A DNA stretch of 39,783 nt, taken from Zoogloea dura. Its GTDB lineage: Bacteria > Pseudomonadota > Gammaproteobacteria > Burkholderiales > Rhodocyclaceae. Shown here piece by piece: positions 14,154 through 23,670 of this stretch. How positions within the stretch are numbered: position 1 is the stretch's first letter; every line of letters starts with the position of its first letter. The stretch covers positions 1-39,783 of the forward strand of contig NZ_JABBGA010000034.1 in NCBI RefSeq assembly GCF_012927165.1, written 5' to 3'. The position numbers were made by a program, and so were the translations under genes. The notes under the pieces are model-generated. The model was not told the origin of the DNA. It saw only the letters and a program-made list of their open reading frames with translations, and searched no databases.

Positions 14154-14912
14154 ATGGCACGTCTCTCAGGCAAGGTCGTACTCATTACAGGCACCGGTGG
14201 CGGACAGGGGCGCGAGGCAGCCCTGCGTTTCGCCCGGGAAGGCGCCATCGTCGTCGGCTGCGATGTGGACGCCACCGGCCACCAGGCCACCCGCTCATTG
14301 CTCCAGGCCGAAGGCCTCGAGTTACATGGCCAGGCACCCGTCGACCTGGGCGATCCGGAACAGGCCCGTGACTGGGTTGACACCGCCGTCGCTGCCCACG
14401 GTCGCATCGACATTCTCTACAACAACGCCTCGGCAGCCAGGTTCGGCCCGGTGGGCGAGTTCTCCATCGAGGACTGGCACTACACGATCCGGAACGAGCT
14501 CGACCTGATCTTCTTCACCACCAAGTACGCCTGGGCGCACCTGACGGCAAGCAAGGGCGTGGTGATCAACATCGCCTCCACCGCGGCCTGGGGTGGCTCG
14601 CGGGTGGCCGGCATCTCGGCCCATTCGGCGGCCAAGGGGGCGGTGGTGTCGTTTACCCGCCAGCTGGCCATCGAGGGCGCACCACGCGGCATCCGGGCAG
14701 TGAGCATCAGCCCGGGCTTCATCGTTACGCCGGGCACCGCCGCTTTTGTCGACGACCCGAAGATCCGCGCCGCGCTCCTCGACGGGGTTCCGATGGACCG
14801 GCCCGGCCTGCCCGCCGAGGTCGTTGCGCTGGCCCTCTTCGTGGCCTCCGACGAAGCCTCTTTCATGACCGGCTCGGACCTGGTCGTGGATGGCGGCCTG
14901 CTCGCCCACTGA
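14154..14912 (+). CDS. ditB: SDR, candidate dihydrodiol dehydrogenase, with His in place of catalytic Tyr
   Basis: A 252-residue SDR with TGTGGGQG (residues 12-19) for cofactor binding, YNNAS (89-93) and Ser142. The canonical Y-x3-K reads H157-S-A-A-K161, so the proton-relay tyrosine is replaced by histidine (codon CAT). The rest of the fold, including MTGSDLVVDGG at the C-terminus, is intact, so this is not a decayed gene. It sits between the ferredoxin and the extradiol dioxygenase, the place expected of the enzyme that rearomatises a cis-dihydrodiol to a catechol; the ditB name is by that context. A GGGGG ribosome site precedes the ATG. Confidence 0.82.
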   Translation: MARLSGKVVLITGTGGGQGREAALRFAREGAIVVGCDVDATGHQATRSLLQAEGLELHGQAPVDLGDPEQARDWVDTAVAAHGRIDILYNNASAARFGPVGEFSIEDWHYTIRNELDLIFFTTKYAWAHLTASKGVVINIASTAAWGGSRVAGISAHSAAKGAVVSFTRQLAIEGAPRGIRAVSISPGFIVTPGTAAFVDDPKIRAALLDGVPMDRPGLPAEVVALALFVASDEASFMTGSDLVVDGGLLAH

Positions 14913-15000
14913 ATCCACGCAGAAGGCTCCACCAGAAAAGCCTCGCCATAAAGCGCACCCAACGGTTGATTCCACTCTGAACCCACCAAGGAATAAAACA

Positions 15001-15951
15001 ATGGACATCATCGGCATCGGCTATCTCGGCTTCGAAACCACCAAACTGGACGAGTGGCGCGAGTACGGCCCGCAGGTCATGGGTTTCGGCATCGGCAACA
15101 CGCCGGAGAGCGACCCCGACTCCCTGTATTTCAAGATGGACGACCGCCGCCACCGGCTGGCCTTCCATCCGGGCACGATCGACCGCATCGCCTACATCGG
15201 CTGGGAGGCCCGCGGTCGCCTGGCCTTCAATGCCGCGGTCGAGAAGTTTCGCGCCGCCGGCGTGGATATCACCGTGGGCGATACCGAGCTGTGCGAGACC
15301 CGCGGCGTCAAGGAGCTGATCCGCTTCCGCGACCCGGTCGGCTACCAGCACGAGTTGTTCTATGCGCAAAAGTGGACGCCCCGCTCCTTCACCCCGGGCC
15401 GCAACCACGGCGGCTTCGTGTGTGACGAGCGCGGTGTCGGCCACGTGGTGCTGATCACCCCGGAATACACCCCGGAGCTGGAGCATTTCCTGACCGGCAT
15501 CATGGGCTTCCACTGGTACGGTTCCGGCGCCGGCAAGGGCAAGACCGGCTTCTTTCGCTCAAAGCTCAACAACTTCACCAGCCACGACATTGCCTACGGC
15601 TTTGGCCCGGGGCGCATGGGCGTACAGCACGTGGGCGTCTTCGTGAAGAGCCTGCGCGACGTGGGCGAAACCCTGGACATCGTCAAGGCACGCAATCTGC
15701 AGTTGCAGATGACCCTCGGCCAGCACACCCAGGACCCGCACGCGTCCTTCTATCACTTCAACCCGTCGGGCTTTGCCTTTGAGACCATCACCGAACTCGA
15801 ACCCTGGCAGGGCGATGCCTTCGAGCTGAACCCCGAGAAGCTCAGCACCTGGGGCCACGAGATCGTCGGGCCGATCCTCGGGCCGAGTGTGCGCACACCG
15901 GAAGAACTCCTCGAACCTGCGTATCTGGCGCGAAAGAAGAGCAAGGCATGA
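15001..15951 (+). CDS. ditC: Type I extradiol ring-cleavage dioxygenase (BphC-like)
   Basis: A 316-residue two-module VOC-fold enzyme that opens a catechol next to the hydroxyls with Fe(II) and O2. The iron ligands are His148 (GVGHVVL), His210 (GVQHVGV) and Glu261 (FETITE), and the catalytic His195 (SHD) and a tyrosine at about 251 are also in place, nearly matching BphC numbering. The inactive N-terminal module spans about residues 1-130. The ATG at 15001 begins the conserved first strand. Its stop overlaps the next FAH gene (ATGA). In the dit model it cleaves the 11,12-diol of the abietane aromatic ring. The family is certain; the substrate is inferred. Confidence 0.92.
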   Translation: MDIIGIGYLGFETTKLDEWREYGPQVMGFGIGNTPESDPDSLYFKMDDRRHRLAFHPGTIDRIAYIGWEARGRLAFNAAVEKFRAAGVDITVGDTELCETRGVKELIRFRDPVGYQHELFYAQKWTPRSFTPGRNHGGFVCDERGVGHVVLITPEYTPELEHFLTGIMGFHWYGSGAGKGKTGFFRSKLNNFTSHDIAYGFGPGRMGVQHVGVFVKSLRDVGETLDIVKARNLQLQMTLGQHTQDPHASFYHFNPSGFAFETITELEPWQGDAFELNPEKLSTWGHEIVGPILGPSVRTPEELLEPAYLARKKSKA

Positions 15952-16838
15952 AGATCGCGCGGGTCGCCGATGCTGACGGCGACCGCTTCTGGGCGCTGAT
16001 CGATGTCGATGCCGGACTCGCCCGGCGGATCGGCGCGCCGTTTGCCGCATGGGCGCCGCTCGCCGCAGCGGGTGACGAGGCCGCCCTCGGCCTCGCGCCC
16101 GAACCCGTACCGCTGGCGAGCCTGCAACTGCTCGCCCCCCTCGAACCCGGCGCGCGGGTCTTTGGCGTCGGGCTCAACTATCTCAGCCACCTGACCCGCC
16201 TCGGGCGTACCCAGGCACCGCCCCATACCATTGCCTACATCAAGCCGGAATCGGCCATCGTCGATCCAGGCGGTGAGATCGCCTACCCGCCAGTCACCAC
16301 CCAGCTGGATTTCGAGATCGAACTGGTGGCGGTGATCGCCCGCCCATTGGGCAACGCCGAACACGCCAGCACTTGCCTGCTCGGCTACACCGTCGGCAAC
16401 GACATCAGCGCCCGCGACGCGGGCAAACAGCTTGGCTCCCTCGACCTGTTCACCCAGAAGGCCCTCGACCGCAGCGCCCCCGTCGGTCCATGGATAGCGA
16501 CCCTCGATGCCTGCGGCGGCCCGGGCCAGCCTGATCTGGCGATGCGCCTCTCCATCAATGGCGAGCTGCGTCAGCAGGACCGCACTTCCCACATGATCTT
16601 CAGCCTCGACGAGCTCCTCGACTTCGTAGATGCGCGGGTCGCCCTGCGTCCGGGCGACCTGCTGTTCACCGGCTCGACCTGCGGTGTCGGCCTCGAGGAC
16701 GGGCGCTTCCTTCAGCCCGGCGACCGCATCGAAGCGGAGATCGAAGGCATTGGCCTGCTCGCCAACCGAGTTGGCGCGCCGCGGGTGCTGCCGCCTGAAC
16801 GCCGCAAGGGGCGGCTCGGCCTGCCGCTGGCTGCCTGA
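15948..16838 (+). CDS. FAH-family enzyme coupled to the extradiol dioxygenase
   Basis: A 296-residue FAH-fold enzyme. The metal-binding pair is in LDFEIELVAVI, the Asp in VGNDISARD, and FGVGLNYLSH is the family's substrate-loop entry. GDLLFTGSTCGVG and EAEIEGIG are the conserved C-terminal motifs. The gene overlaps the extradiol dioxygenase by 4 bases, which strongly links it to the ring-fission product as a hydrolase, hydratase, isomerase or decarboxylase. In the dit cluster DitH belongs to this general family, but I cannot tell which of the two FAH genes here corresponds to it, so no symbol is given. Confidence 0.9.
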   Translation: MKIARVADADGDRFWALIDVDAGLARRIGAPFAAWAPLAAAGDEAALGLAPEPVPLASLQLLAPLEPGARVFGVGLNYLSHLTRLGRTQAPPHTIAYIKPESAIVDPGGEIAYPPVTTQLDFEIELVAVIARPLGNAEHASTCLLGYTVGNDISARDAGKQLGSLDLFTQKALDRSAPVGPWIATLDACGGPGQPDLAMRLSINGELRQQDRTSHMIFSLDELLDFVDARVALRPGDLLFTGSTCGVGLEDGRFLQPGDRIEAEIEGIGLLANRVGAPRVLPPERRKGRLGLPLAA

Positions 16839-16881
16839 TCCATCACATCAACCCCGCACGCAGACATTTCTGGAGGCCACG

Positions 16882-17898
16882 ATGTACAGCCATATCCTCG
16901 TACCCACCGACGGCACGGCCCTCTCGGTACACACCGTCACCAAGGCGGTGGAGTTCGCCCGTACCGTCGGCGCCCGCATCACTTTTTTCTACGCTGATCC
17001 GGACGCCTCGGCCTCCCTCACCGACGACGCCGCCCTGCTCAAGCTGATCGCTCCCGACACCTACCGGGACGACTACAGCGGACGAGCCCGTGAAATCCTC
17101 TCCAAGGCCGCCGTGTCGGCAGGCGCTGCGGGTATCGAATGCGAGACGGTCAGCCGCACCAGCACGCGCCCCCATGCGGCGATCCTGGCGGCCACCGACG
17201 AACTCGGCTGCGACCTGATCTTCATGTCCTCCCACGGCCCGCGCAGCTTCGGCGGCGTGATGCTGGGCTCGGAAACCCTCAAGGTGCTGGTCGGCGCCAA
17301 GGTGCCGGTGCTGGTCTCATCGGTCGAAAAGAACGACCCGGCGCCAGCAATGAACATGGTCACCTCGATCATGAAGGACGAGCACCGCAGCATCGCCGTG
17401 GTGGCCTACGGCCTGCGTACCTTCGCCCGTGGGCTGCAGGAAAACCGGCCGGTGGATTTCGACCTGCTCAAGTCCATGCTCGGTTATCTGCGCGCCTTCC
17501 CGTCGAAGCTGCACCACCCGAAGGAAGAGGCCTACCTATTCAAGAAGGTGCAGGAGCGCACCGCCGAACTCGACCCGCTGATCACAGAACTCCAGCGTCA
17601 GCACCGGGAGGGGGACGCCGCACTGCATGCGCTGGTCGAGGCTATCGAAACCCTAGGCACCGCCACGCCAGACGAACGCATCGCCTTTGTGACCCGACTG
17701 GAGAGCTTCGCCGGTGAGCAGCTCAAGCATATCGGGATGGAGGAAAACCGAATCATGCCAGCAGCATCCCGCTGCCTGCTGCCCGAAGACTGGGCGACCA
17801 TCGCCCGCGCCTTTGGTGAAAATGGCGATCTGCGCTTCGCTGAAGAAACCCGCGAGAGCTTCCGTCGCCTGTTCTCGCGCATCGCCAACCTCCAGTGA
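16882..17898 (+). CDS. UspA domain fused to a hemerythrin/HHE domain
   Basis: A 338-residue fusion. Residues 1-145 are a universal stress protein (HILVPTDGTALS, then the ATP-loop-like MSSHGPRSFGGVMLGSETLKVL). Residues about 157-330 form a helical hemerythrin-like HHE domain with likely di-iron ligands in MKDEHRSI, LHHPKEEAYLF, QRQHREGD and KHIGMEEN. The USP part may bind ATP or sense stress, and the HHE part could bind O2 or report redox state. The ATG at 16882 follows TGGAGG. It lies 43 bases after the FAH gene inside the extradiol operon. It may tune the oxygen-dependent pathway; that is inference. Confidence 0.85.
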   Translation: MYSHILVPTDGTALSVHTVTKAVEFARTVGARITFFYADPDASASLTDDAALLKLIAPDTYRDDYSGRAREILSKAAVSAGAAGIECETVSRTSTRPHAAILAATDELGCDLIFMSSHGPRSFGGVMLGSETLKVLVGAKVPVLVSSVEKNDPAPAMNMVTSIMKDEHRSIAVVAYGLRTFARGLQENRPVDFDLLKSMLGYLRAFPSKLHHPKEEAYLFKKVQERTAELDPLITELQRQHREGDAALHALVEAIETLGTATPDERIAFVTRLESFAGEQLKHIGMEENRIMPAASRCLLPEDWATIARAFGENGDLRFAEETRESFRRLFSRIANLQ

Positions 17899-17905
17899 CT
17901 CCCCG

Positions 17906-19486
17906 ATGAGCGGCCCCTCGGCATGGGCACCTCTTCGTCATCGCCCATTTCGCGCCCTTTGGCTGGCTACGGTAGTCGCCAACTTAGCCGTTTGGATGCA
18001 GAACATTGGCGCCGCCTGGATGATGACCGAGCTGGCTGCGTCACCATTGATGGTGGCCCTAGTGCAAACCGCCATGGCGCTGCCGGCATTCGTCCTCGGC
18101 ATGCCCAGCGGCGTGATCGCCGACCTGATGGACAAACGCCGCTTGCTGCTCATCACCCAGGGACTGGCCCTGCTGTCGATGATTTTGCTGTGCATCCCGG
18201 CGCTGGTGGGTAATCTCGGTCCGGTGGCGCTGCTGGCTTACACCTTCGCCCTCGGTTCAGCGAGCGCCCTCAGCATGTCGGCCTGGCTGGCGTGCACCAT
18301 TGAGCACGCCCCGCCCGGACAAACTGCCGCCGCCATTGCACTGGGCACGGTGTCCCCGAACATCGCCCGGGTTCTTGGCCCGGCGCTGGCCGGCGCGATC
18401 ATCGCCCGGGTCGGCACACCACTACTTTTTGTGCTGGTCTGTGCCTGCATGGCCAGCGTCATCGCCCTGCTGACACGACTCGGCACCACAGCCCCGATCA
18501 GCCGTCTTCCCGGCGAGCGCTTTTTCCCGGCCATCGTCAGCGGCCTGCGCTATGTCCGTCACTCTCCCTCACTATGTCGCGATCTGGGCAAAGTCGCTAT
18601 TTTTTCGACAGCTGGGAGTGCCCTATGGGCCTTGTTGCCACTGATAGCACGCGAGCGCCTCGGACTCGCCGCGGATGGCTACGGCATTCTGCTCGGCTGC
18701 CTCGGCGCCGGGGCGGTAGTGGCGGCCCTGCGCTTGCCCGATATGTACCGACGGCACCCGCTGCAGCGCATCGTTTTTGCCGGTGGCATAGCGTTCGCGG
18801 CAGTCACGCTGCTCAGTGGGGTCGTTACGAGCCTGACGCTGCTGGGTGTGCTTTATGTAGTGGGTGGCATGGCCTGGATGGCGGTCAATACTACGCTGAT
18901 GACGGTGATTCAGACCTCCACTGCCCTGTGGGTGAAGGCGCGGGTTGGCTCCATCTATCTGATGTTGATCATGGGCGGCATGGCCATGGGTGGTGTGTTG
19001 TGGGGACTGATCGCAGCACGCCTAGGAGTAGCCAGCGCCCTGATCACTGCCGGGCTGGTGATTGCCGCCGGAACCTTCCTGTCGCTGCAGAAGGCGCTGC
19101 ATCTGGGACGAGAGGAGGACTTCGGCCCTCCCACGCTGACGCTCCGAACCCAGTCAGTGCTGGACATCACGCCCGGCAAAGGACGAGTATGCATTGAAGT
19201 GAGCTATCACGTGGCCGAACCACAGCGGGATGAGTTCATCTTGCTGGCACACGCCGTCGGACGCATCCGACGCCGCAATGGCGCCTGCGACTGGCATCTG
19301 CAGAGGGATCTGGGACACCCGGGTCACTACACTGAACGCTTCATCGTCGACTCCTGGCTGACCTACCGGCGTCAACAGGAACGCAGCACCGCTGCCGATG
19401 CGCTTCAAGAGGAGCGTCTTCAACGCTTTCTTGCCGTGCCAGATCAGTTAGCACGGCACTATCTAATCGAACAAAAGACTTCCTAG
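17906..19486 (+). CDS. MFS_3-type exporter with C-terminal soluble domain
   Basis: A 526-residue protein of the EntS-like MFS_3 branch. About 12 hydrophobic segments fill residues 15-410 (PFRALWLATVVANLAVWMQNIGAAWMM at the start is typical). A soluble C-terminal domain of about 95 residues follows (VCIEVSYHVAEPQRDEF, RRRNGACDWHL, ERFIVDSW), resembling the ferredoxin-like ABM fold attached to this family. The ATG at 17906 is 7 bases past the previous stop. It probably exports a toxic acid or pathway intermediate. Its stop shares the CTAG palindrome with the convergent small gene's stop, so the two genes overlap by 4 bases. Confidence 0.88.
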   Translation: MSGPSAWAPLRHRPFRALWLATVVANLAVWMQNIGAAWMMTELAASPLMVALVQTAMALPAFVLGMPSGVIADLMDKRRLLLITQGLALLSMILLCIPALVGNLGPVALLAYTFALGSASALSMSAWLACTIEHAPPGQTAAAIALGTVSPNIARVLGPALAGAIIARVGTPLLFVLVCACMASVIALLTRLGTTAPISRLPGERFFPAIVSGLRYVRHSPSLCRDLGKVAIFSTAGSALWALLPLIARERLGLAADGYGILLGCLGAGAVVAALRLPDMYRRHPLQRIVFAGGIAFAAVTLLSGVVTSLTLLGVLYVVGGMAWMAVNTTLMTVIQTSTALWVKARVGSIYLMLIMGGMAMGGVLWGLIAARLGVASALITAGLVIAAGTFLSLQKALHLGREEDFGPPTLTLRTQSVLDITPGKGRVCIEVSYHVAEPQRDEFILLAHAVGRIRRRNGACDWHLQRDLGHPGHYTERFIVDSWLTYRRQQERSTAADALQEERLQRFLAVPDQLARHYLIEQKTS

Positions 19487-19698
19487 CGATGATGGGACAG
19501 GGCGGCAAAGAGACCGCCCGCTGCCTCACCCAGGAATGAGCCATGCGCCTCATGCGAAAACATCTCATGCGAGGCGGCACAATGAATCTCCGTAACGCAC
19601 AGGAACGCCACCTCCCGCTGGATGCGGGTATCGGGCATGTAGGTAAGGCCGGCGCAGCCAATGACGAGTGCAACGGCACGTGCAATTTTGATAACCAT
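19483..19698 (-). CDS. Small protein with N-terminal hydrophobic segment, unknown function
   Basis: A 71-residue protein I do not recognise. It begins MVIKIARAVALVIGCAGL, a short basic start plus hydrophobic stretch like a signal peptide or anchor, and its remainder contains two Cys and five His. A strong GGAGGAG site lies 5-11 bases before the ATG, and a short ACCCC-TAT-GGGGT hairpin (19714-19726) sits upstream of that, which supports a real gene. It is convergent with the MFS gene; both stop codons lie in one CTAG. It could be a small periplasmic metal-binding or redox-related protein, but nothing confirms this. Confidence 0.5.
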   Translation of the reverse strand: MVIKIARAVALVIGCAGLTYMPDTRIQREVAFLCVTEIHCAASHEMFSHEAHGSFLGEAAGGLFAALSHHR

Positions 19699-19928
19699 CT
19701 TGTCTCCTCCTTGACCCCTATGGGGTTCTCTGTCTGAACTACTCTGAATAAACTAGAAGAGAGTTCTAAATGGAGAATAGCTCACTTCTAAAAAAATACA
19801 ATAATTTTAAATATGTTCAAAAAAATGGCCCATCGGGACAATGCCGATGGGCCGAAAATCTCTCCGGTGGCACGAATGGGAGGAGAGGTAACGCCACCAC
19901 CAAAGAGAGGTCGCAAAAAAAACGGTGG
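19699..19928. other. AT-rich intergenic region
   Basis: This 230-base gap is the most AT-rich stretch in the window. It holds the small gene's leader and likely promoter (19700-19770), with an imperfect inverted repeat GAACTACTCT / AGAGAGTTC (about 19736-19765), and the terminator of the etf operon (19820-19854). No coding frame with a ribosome site was seen in 19770-19928. Confidence 0.5.
19820..19854 (-). terminator. Rho-independent terminator of the etf operon
   Basis: Perfect 10-bp stem GGCCCATCGG / CCGATGGGCC (19827-19836 and 19844-19853) with a 7-base loop. On the minus strand it is followed by ATTTTTTTG, a strong U-tract. It lies 75 bases after the etfA stop codon. Confidence 0.9.
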
Positions 19929-20861
19929 TCAGATCGCCTGAGTCAGTGCCGGGGCCGCCTCGAACAGATCAGCCACCAGTCCGTAATCGGCCACTTGGAA
20001 GATCGGTGCATCCGGATCCTTGTTGATGGCAACAATGACCTTGGAGTCCTTCATACCGGCCAGGTGCTGGATTGCCCCCGAGATGCCGACCGCCAGGTAA
20101 AGCTGCGGGGCAACGATCTTGCCGGTCTGGCCGACCTGGAAATCATTGGGCACAAAACCCGCGTCCACGGCCGCCCGGCTTGCTCCCAGCGCCGCGCCGA
20201 GCTTGTCGGCAAGGGGTTCGAGCACGCGGCGATAGTTGTCGCCGCTGCCCAGGCCACGGCCCCCCGAAACGATGATCTTCGCCGCACCCAGCTCGGGGCG
20301 TTCGCTGCGGGTCAGCTCGCGGTCGACCAGCTTGCACAGGCCCAGCTCAGGGCCCGCGGCGATGGTCTCAACTGCAGCAGCAGTGCCTGCCAAGCCCACC
20401 GACTCGAAGGCGGTAGTGCGGATGCTCAGGAACTTGATCGGGTCGATGCTCTTCACTGTCGCCAGGGCGTTGCCAGCGTAGATAGGGCGCACAAAGGTGT
20501 CTGTCGATTCGATGCCGACCACGTCCGACACCTGGGCCATGTCACACAGGGCCGCCACGCGGGGCAGCAGGTTCTTGCCTTCTGCGCTGGCCGGCACCAG
20601 CACATGACTGTAGCCAGCGGCCAGCCCCCTGACCAGTTCGGCCAGGTTCTCGGCACCACGCTCGGCATACTGCGGTGCATCGCAGAGCAGTACCTTAGTC
20701 ACACCACTGAGTTGCGCCACCGCCTGGCCCACCGCCGTACAGCCAGCACCAGCCACCAGTACGTGGATTTCGCCTTCTAGATGATGAGCAGCCCCGAGCG
20801 TATTGAGAGTCGCCGCCTTGAGGGTTTGATTGTCGTGTTCAGCAATCAACAGAATCGCCAT
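19929..20861 (-). CDS. etfA: Electron transfer flavoprotein, alpha subunit
   Basis: A 310-residue FAD-binding subunit of ETF, which takes electrons from acyl-CoA dehydrogenases and passes them to ETF:quinone oxidoreductase. The C-terminal FAD domain shows the family signature ([57 protein letters not shown]). The N-terminal domain pairs with EtfB. The ATG is one base after the etfB stop, so the two are coupled. It is the last gene of the operon that starts with the fused 2-oxoacid oxidoreductase. The window encodes three acyl-CoA dehydrogenases that would need such an acceptor. Confidence 0.97.
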   Translation of the reverse strand: MAILLIAEHDNQTLKAATLNTLGAAHHLEGEIHVLVAGAGCTAVGQAVAQLSGVTKVLLCDAPQYAERGAENLAELVRGLAAGYSHVLVPASAEGKNLLPRVAALCDMAQVSDVVGIESTDTFVRPIYAGNALATVKSIDPIKFLSIRTTAFESVGLAGTAAAVETIAAGPELGLCKLVDRELTRSERPELGAAKIIVSGGRGLGSGDNYRRVLEPLADKLGAALGASRAAVDAGFVPNDFQVGQTGKIVAPQLYLAVGISGAIQHLAGMKDSKVIVAINKDPDAPIFQVADYGLVADLFEAAPALTQAI

Positions 20862-20862
20862 T

Positions 20863-21612
20863 TCAGATCACCTTTACTTCGTTCTTCAGCTTTTCAACCA
20901 GCTGTGCCACATCAGAAACCACGATGCCGGCGCTACGCTTGGCCGGCTCGACCACTTTAAGGGTCACGAGGCGCGGGCTCACATCGACACCAAGCCCGGC
21001 CGGGTCGAGGGTGTCGAGCGGCTTCTTCTTGGCCTTCATGATGTTGGGCAAAGTCGCGTAGCGCGGCTCATTGAGGCGCAGATCAGTGGTGATCACCGCG
21101 GGCAGGCGCACCGCCAGGGTTTCCAGGCCGCCATCCACTTCGCGCACCACAGTGGCCTGGCCATCGGCAATCGTCACCTTCGAAGCGAAAGTCGCCTGCG
21201 ACCAGCCCAGCAGCGCAGCCAGCATCTGGCCGGTCTGGTTAGCGTCATCGTCGATGGCCTGCTTGCCGCAGATCACCAGCGCCGGGCCTTCCCGGTCGCA
21301 CACAGCCTTGAGCAATCTGGCCACCGCCAGCGGCTGCAGATCAGCATCCGACTGGACCAGGATGCCTCGATCGGCACCAATGGCCAGCGCCGTGCGCAAC
21401 ACCTCAGCCGAGGCGGCCACACCGCAGCTCACTGCCACCACTTCGCTGACGACACCGGCTTCCTTCAGACGCACAGCCTCCTCCACGGCGATCTCGTCGA
21501 AGGGATTCATGCCCATCTTCGCGTTGGCCAGATCGACCCCGGAACCATCGGCCTTGACGCGCACCTTAACGTTGTAATCAAGCACACGCTTGACCGGAAC
21601 CAGTACCTTCAT
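20863..21612 (-). CDS. etfB: Electron transfer flavoprotein, beta subunit
   Basis: A 249-residue subunit that binds AMP and completes the EtfAB heterodimer. It begins [19 protein letters not shown] and has [16 protein letters not shown] (near residue 38), both diagnostic. The recognition-loop region near [15 protein letters not shown] mediates docking to dehydrogenases. ATG at 21610-21612 is preferred over an in-frame GTG three codons upstream, because AAAGGAG lies 8 bases before the ATG and would overlap the GTG. It sits 27 bases after the acetoacetyl-CoA synthetase stop. ETF is at the end of an operon otherwise concerned with 2-oxoacid and acetoacetate activation. Confidence 0.97.
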   Translation of the reverse strand: MKVLVPVKRVLDYNVKVRVKADGSGVDLANAKMGMNPFDEIAVEEAVRLKEAGVVSEVVAVSCGVAASAEVLRTALAIGADRGILVQSDADLQPLAVARLLKAVCDREGPALVICGKQAIDDDANQTGQMLAALLGWSQATFASKVTIADGQATVVREVDGGLETLAVRLPAVITTDLRLNEPRYATLPNIMKAKKKPLDTLDPAGLGVDVSPRLVTLKVVEPAKRSAGIVVSDVAQLVEKLKNEVKVI

Positions 21613-21639
21613 TGCTTTCACTCCTTTGTTATTGCGGGT

Positions 21640-23622
21640 TCAGCAGGCCAGCTCGGGCCGGTCGGCAAACTGGGCCAGGGCTTCCGGGTTGGCCAGCGCC
21701 TCGACGTTCTTCACCGGCTGGTGATGCACCACATTGCGCACGGCCAGTTCAACCACCTTGCCGCTCTTGGTACGGGGAATCTCATCCACCTGGACGATGC
21801 ATGCCGGCACGTGACGCGGCGAAGCGTTGTCGCGAATCTGCTGGCGAATACGCTTCCTCAGTGCGTCGTCGATTACCAGGCCATCGACCAGGCGCACAAA
21901 GAGCACGACGCGCACATCGCTTGGATCAGTCGGCGGCCAGTCTTGTCCGATCACCACAGCCTCGAGCACCTCAGGCAACTTCTCGAGTTGACGATAGATC
22001 TCGGCGGTGCCGATACGCACGCCCCCCGGGTTGAGAGTGGCGTCGGAGCGGCCGTGAATAATGAAACCGCCGTGCTCCGTGAGCTCACAGAAATCCCCGT
22101 GGCACCACACGCCGGGGAAGCGCTCGAAATAGGCGGCCCGATACTTCGCCCCGTCCGGATCGTTCCAGAAACCGACCGGCATGCTCGGAAAAGGCAGCCG
22201 GCACACCAACTCGCCCTTCTCGCCGGTCACCGGCCGGCCATCGTCGTCCCACACCTCGACAGCCAGACCAAGGCCGGCACCCTGAATCTCGCCACGCCAC
22301 ACGGGTAGGGTCGGGTTGCCGAGCACAAAGCACGAAACGATGTCGGTGCCGCCGGAAATCGAGGCCAGCAGCACATCCTTCTTAATGGATTCATAGACAA
22401 AATCGAAGCTCGCCGGCGCCAGCGGGCTGCCGGTGGACATCACCATGCGCAGGTCCGGCAGGTGGTAGGCATCGGCCGGACGCAGGCTGCTCTTGGCGAG
22501 GGTCTCGATGTACTTGGCCGAGGTGCCGAAATGGGTAAAGCGCTCCGCCTCGGCGTAGTCCCACAGGATGCGACCGTCGTCCACGAAGGGGTTGCCGTCG
22601 TAGAGCATCAGCGTGGCCCCGGTGGCCAGACCGGACACCAGCCAGTTCCACATCATCCAGCCACAGGTGGTGAAGTAGAACAGACGGTCGCCCTCCTTCA
22701 CGTCGCTGTGCAGGCAATGCTCCTTGAGGTGCTGCAGCAGCGTGCCGCCGGCGCCGTGCACGATGCACTTGGGCACACCGGTGGTGCCCGACGAGTACAT
22801 CACGTAGAGCGGATGGTCGAAAGGCAGGCGTACATAGCGCGGCTCTGCAAGGTGCTGGAAGGGCGCAACGAAGGTCTTGTAGGACACGGCCCGCGGCAAC
22901 CCTGCCAGGTTCGGCTCGGCGCCGGCAGCCAAATAGGGCACCACCACCAGCTGACGCACGCTGGGGAGGCGCGGCATCAGTTCGGCAAGTTTGCCTGTGA
23001 TGTCGATGGCCTTGCCGTTGTACCAGTAGCCGTCACAGCTCAGCAGCACTTTGGGCTCAGTCTGGCCGAAGCGGTCCACCACGCCCTGCACGCCAAAATC
23101 CGGCGAGGCGCTGGTAAACACCGCGCCGATGCTCGACGCCGCGAGCATCGCAATGAGCGTTGCAGGCACATTGGGCATGTAGGCTGCCACGCGGTCACCC
23201 TGCTCCACGCCAGCGGCGCTCAGCGCGGCGGCAAATCTGGCCACCTCGCTGCGCAGCACCTGCCGCGACAGGCTCTGTTTGACCTTGTCTTCGCCCCAGA
23301 ACACCAGCGCCTGCGGGTTGCCGCTGTCGCGCAGCAGGTTCTCGGCAAAGTTCAGGCTGGCATCGGGAAACCAACGGGAATCCTGCATGCCACCCGAACG
23401 AATGAGGCCGCGCTCACCCTGGTCGCCGAGTACCTCACAAAACTCCCACACCAGGCGCCAGAACGGCACGGGCGAGTGGACCGACCACTCATGCAGAGCC
23501 GCTTGGCTCTCCAGCGGCCGGCCGGACAGAATCCGGGCACGGGCGGTGAAGGCTGCCATGTTGGTGGCGGCCACGTCGGCAGGGTCGGGCACCCACAGCG
23601 CTTGATTCTGGTTGTTTCCCAT
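21640..23622 (-). CDS. aacS: Acetoacetyl-CoA synthetase (acetoacetate-CoA ligase)
   Basis: A 660-residue ANL-superfamily ligase that activates acetoacetate, or a similar short oxoacid, with ATP and CoA. The AMP-binding P-loop is [10 protein letters not shown] (near residue 275). Other features are [28 protein letters not shown], the [28 protein letters not shown] hinge region, and the catalytic lysine in RTKSGK near the C-terminus. Length and motifs match acetoacetyl-CoA synthetase better than acetyl-CoA synthetase. Ribosome site GGAGAAGGG. It follows the fused oxidoreductase gene by 48 bases. The pair would fit catabolism of ketogenic amino acids or of acetoacetate released by FAH-type cleavage. 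Confidence 0.92.
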   Translation of the reverse strand: MGNNQNQALWVPDPADVAATNMAAFTARARILSGRPLESQAALHEWSVHSPVPFWRLVWEFCEVLGDQGERGLIRSGGMQDSRWFPDASLNFAENLLRDSGNPQALVFWGEDKVKQSLSRQVLRSEVARFAAALSAAGVEQGDRVAAYMPNVPATLIAMLAASSIGAVFTSASPDFGVQGVVDRFGQTEPKVLLSCDGYWYNGKAIDITGKLAELMPRLPSVRQLVVVPYLAAGAEPNLAGLPRAVSYKTFVAPFQHLAEPRYVRLPFDHPLYVMYSSGTTGVPKCIVHGAGGTLLQHLKEHCLHSDVKEGDRLFYFTTCGWMMWNWLVSGLATGATLMLYDGNPFVDDGRILWDYAEAERFTHFGTSAKYIETLAKSSLRPADAYHLPDLRMVMSTGSPLAPASFDFVYESIKKDVLLASISGGTDIVSCFVLGNPTLPVWRGEIQGAGLGLAVEVWDDDGRPVTGEKGELVCRLPFPSMPVGFWNDPDGAKYRAAYFERFPGVWCHGDFCELTEHGGFIIHGRSDATLNPGGVRIGTAEIYRQLEKLPEVLEAVVIGQDWPPTDPSDVRVVLFVRLVDGLVIDDALRKRIRQQIRDNASPRHVPACIVQVDEIPRTKSGKVVELAVRNVVHHQPVKNVEALANPEALAQFADRPELAC

Positions 23623-23670
23623 TTCCCTTCTCCTCCTCTTGTTTTGCGCTTCAGCACCGCCCTGTCGGAC

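Noticed and set aside
20830-22308. A 492-codon plus-strand open frame
   Set aside because: It spans the antisense of etfB and part of aacS; there is no domain and no start signal.
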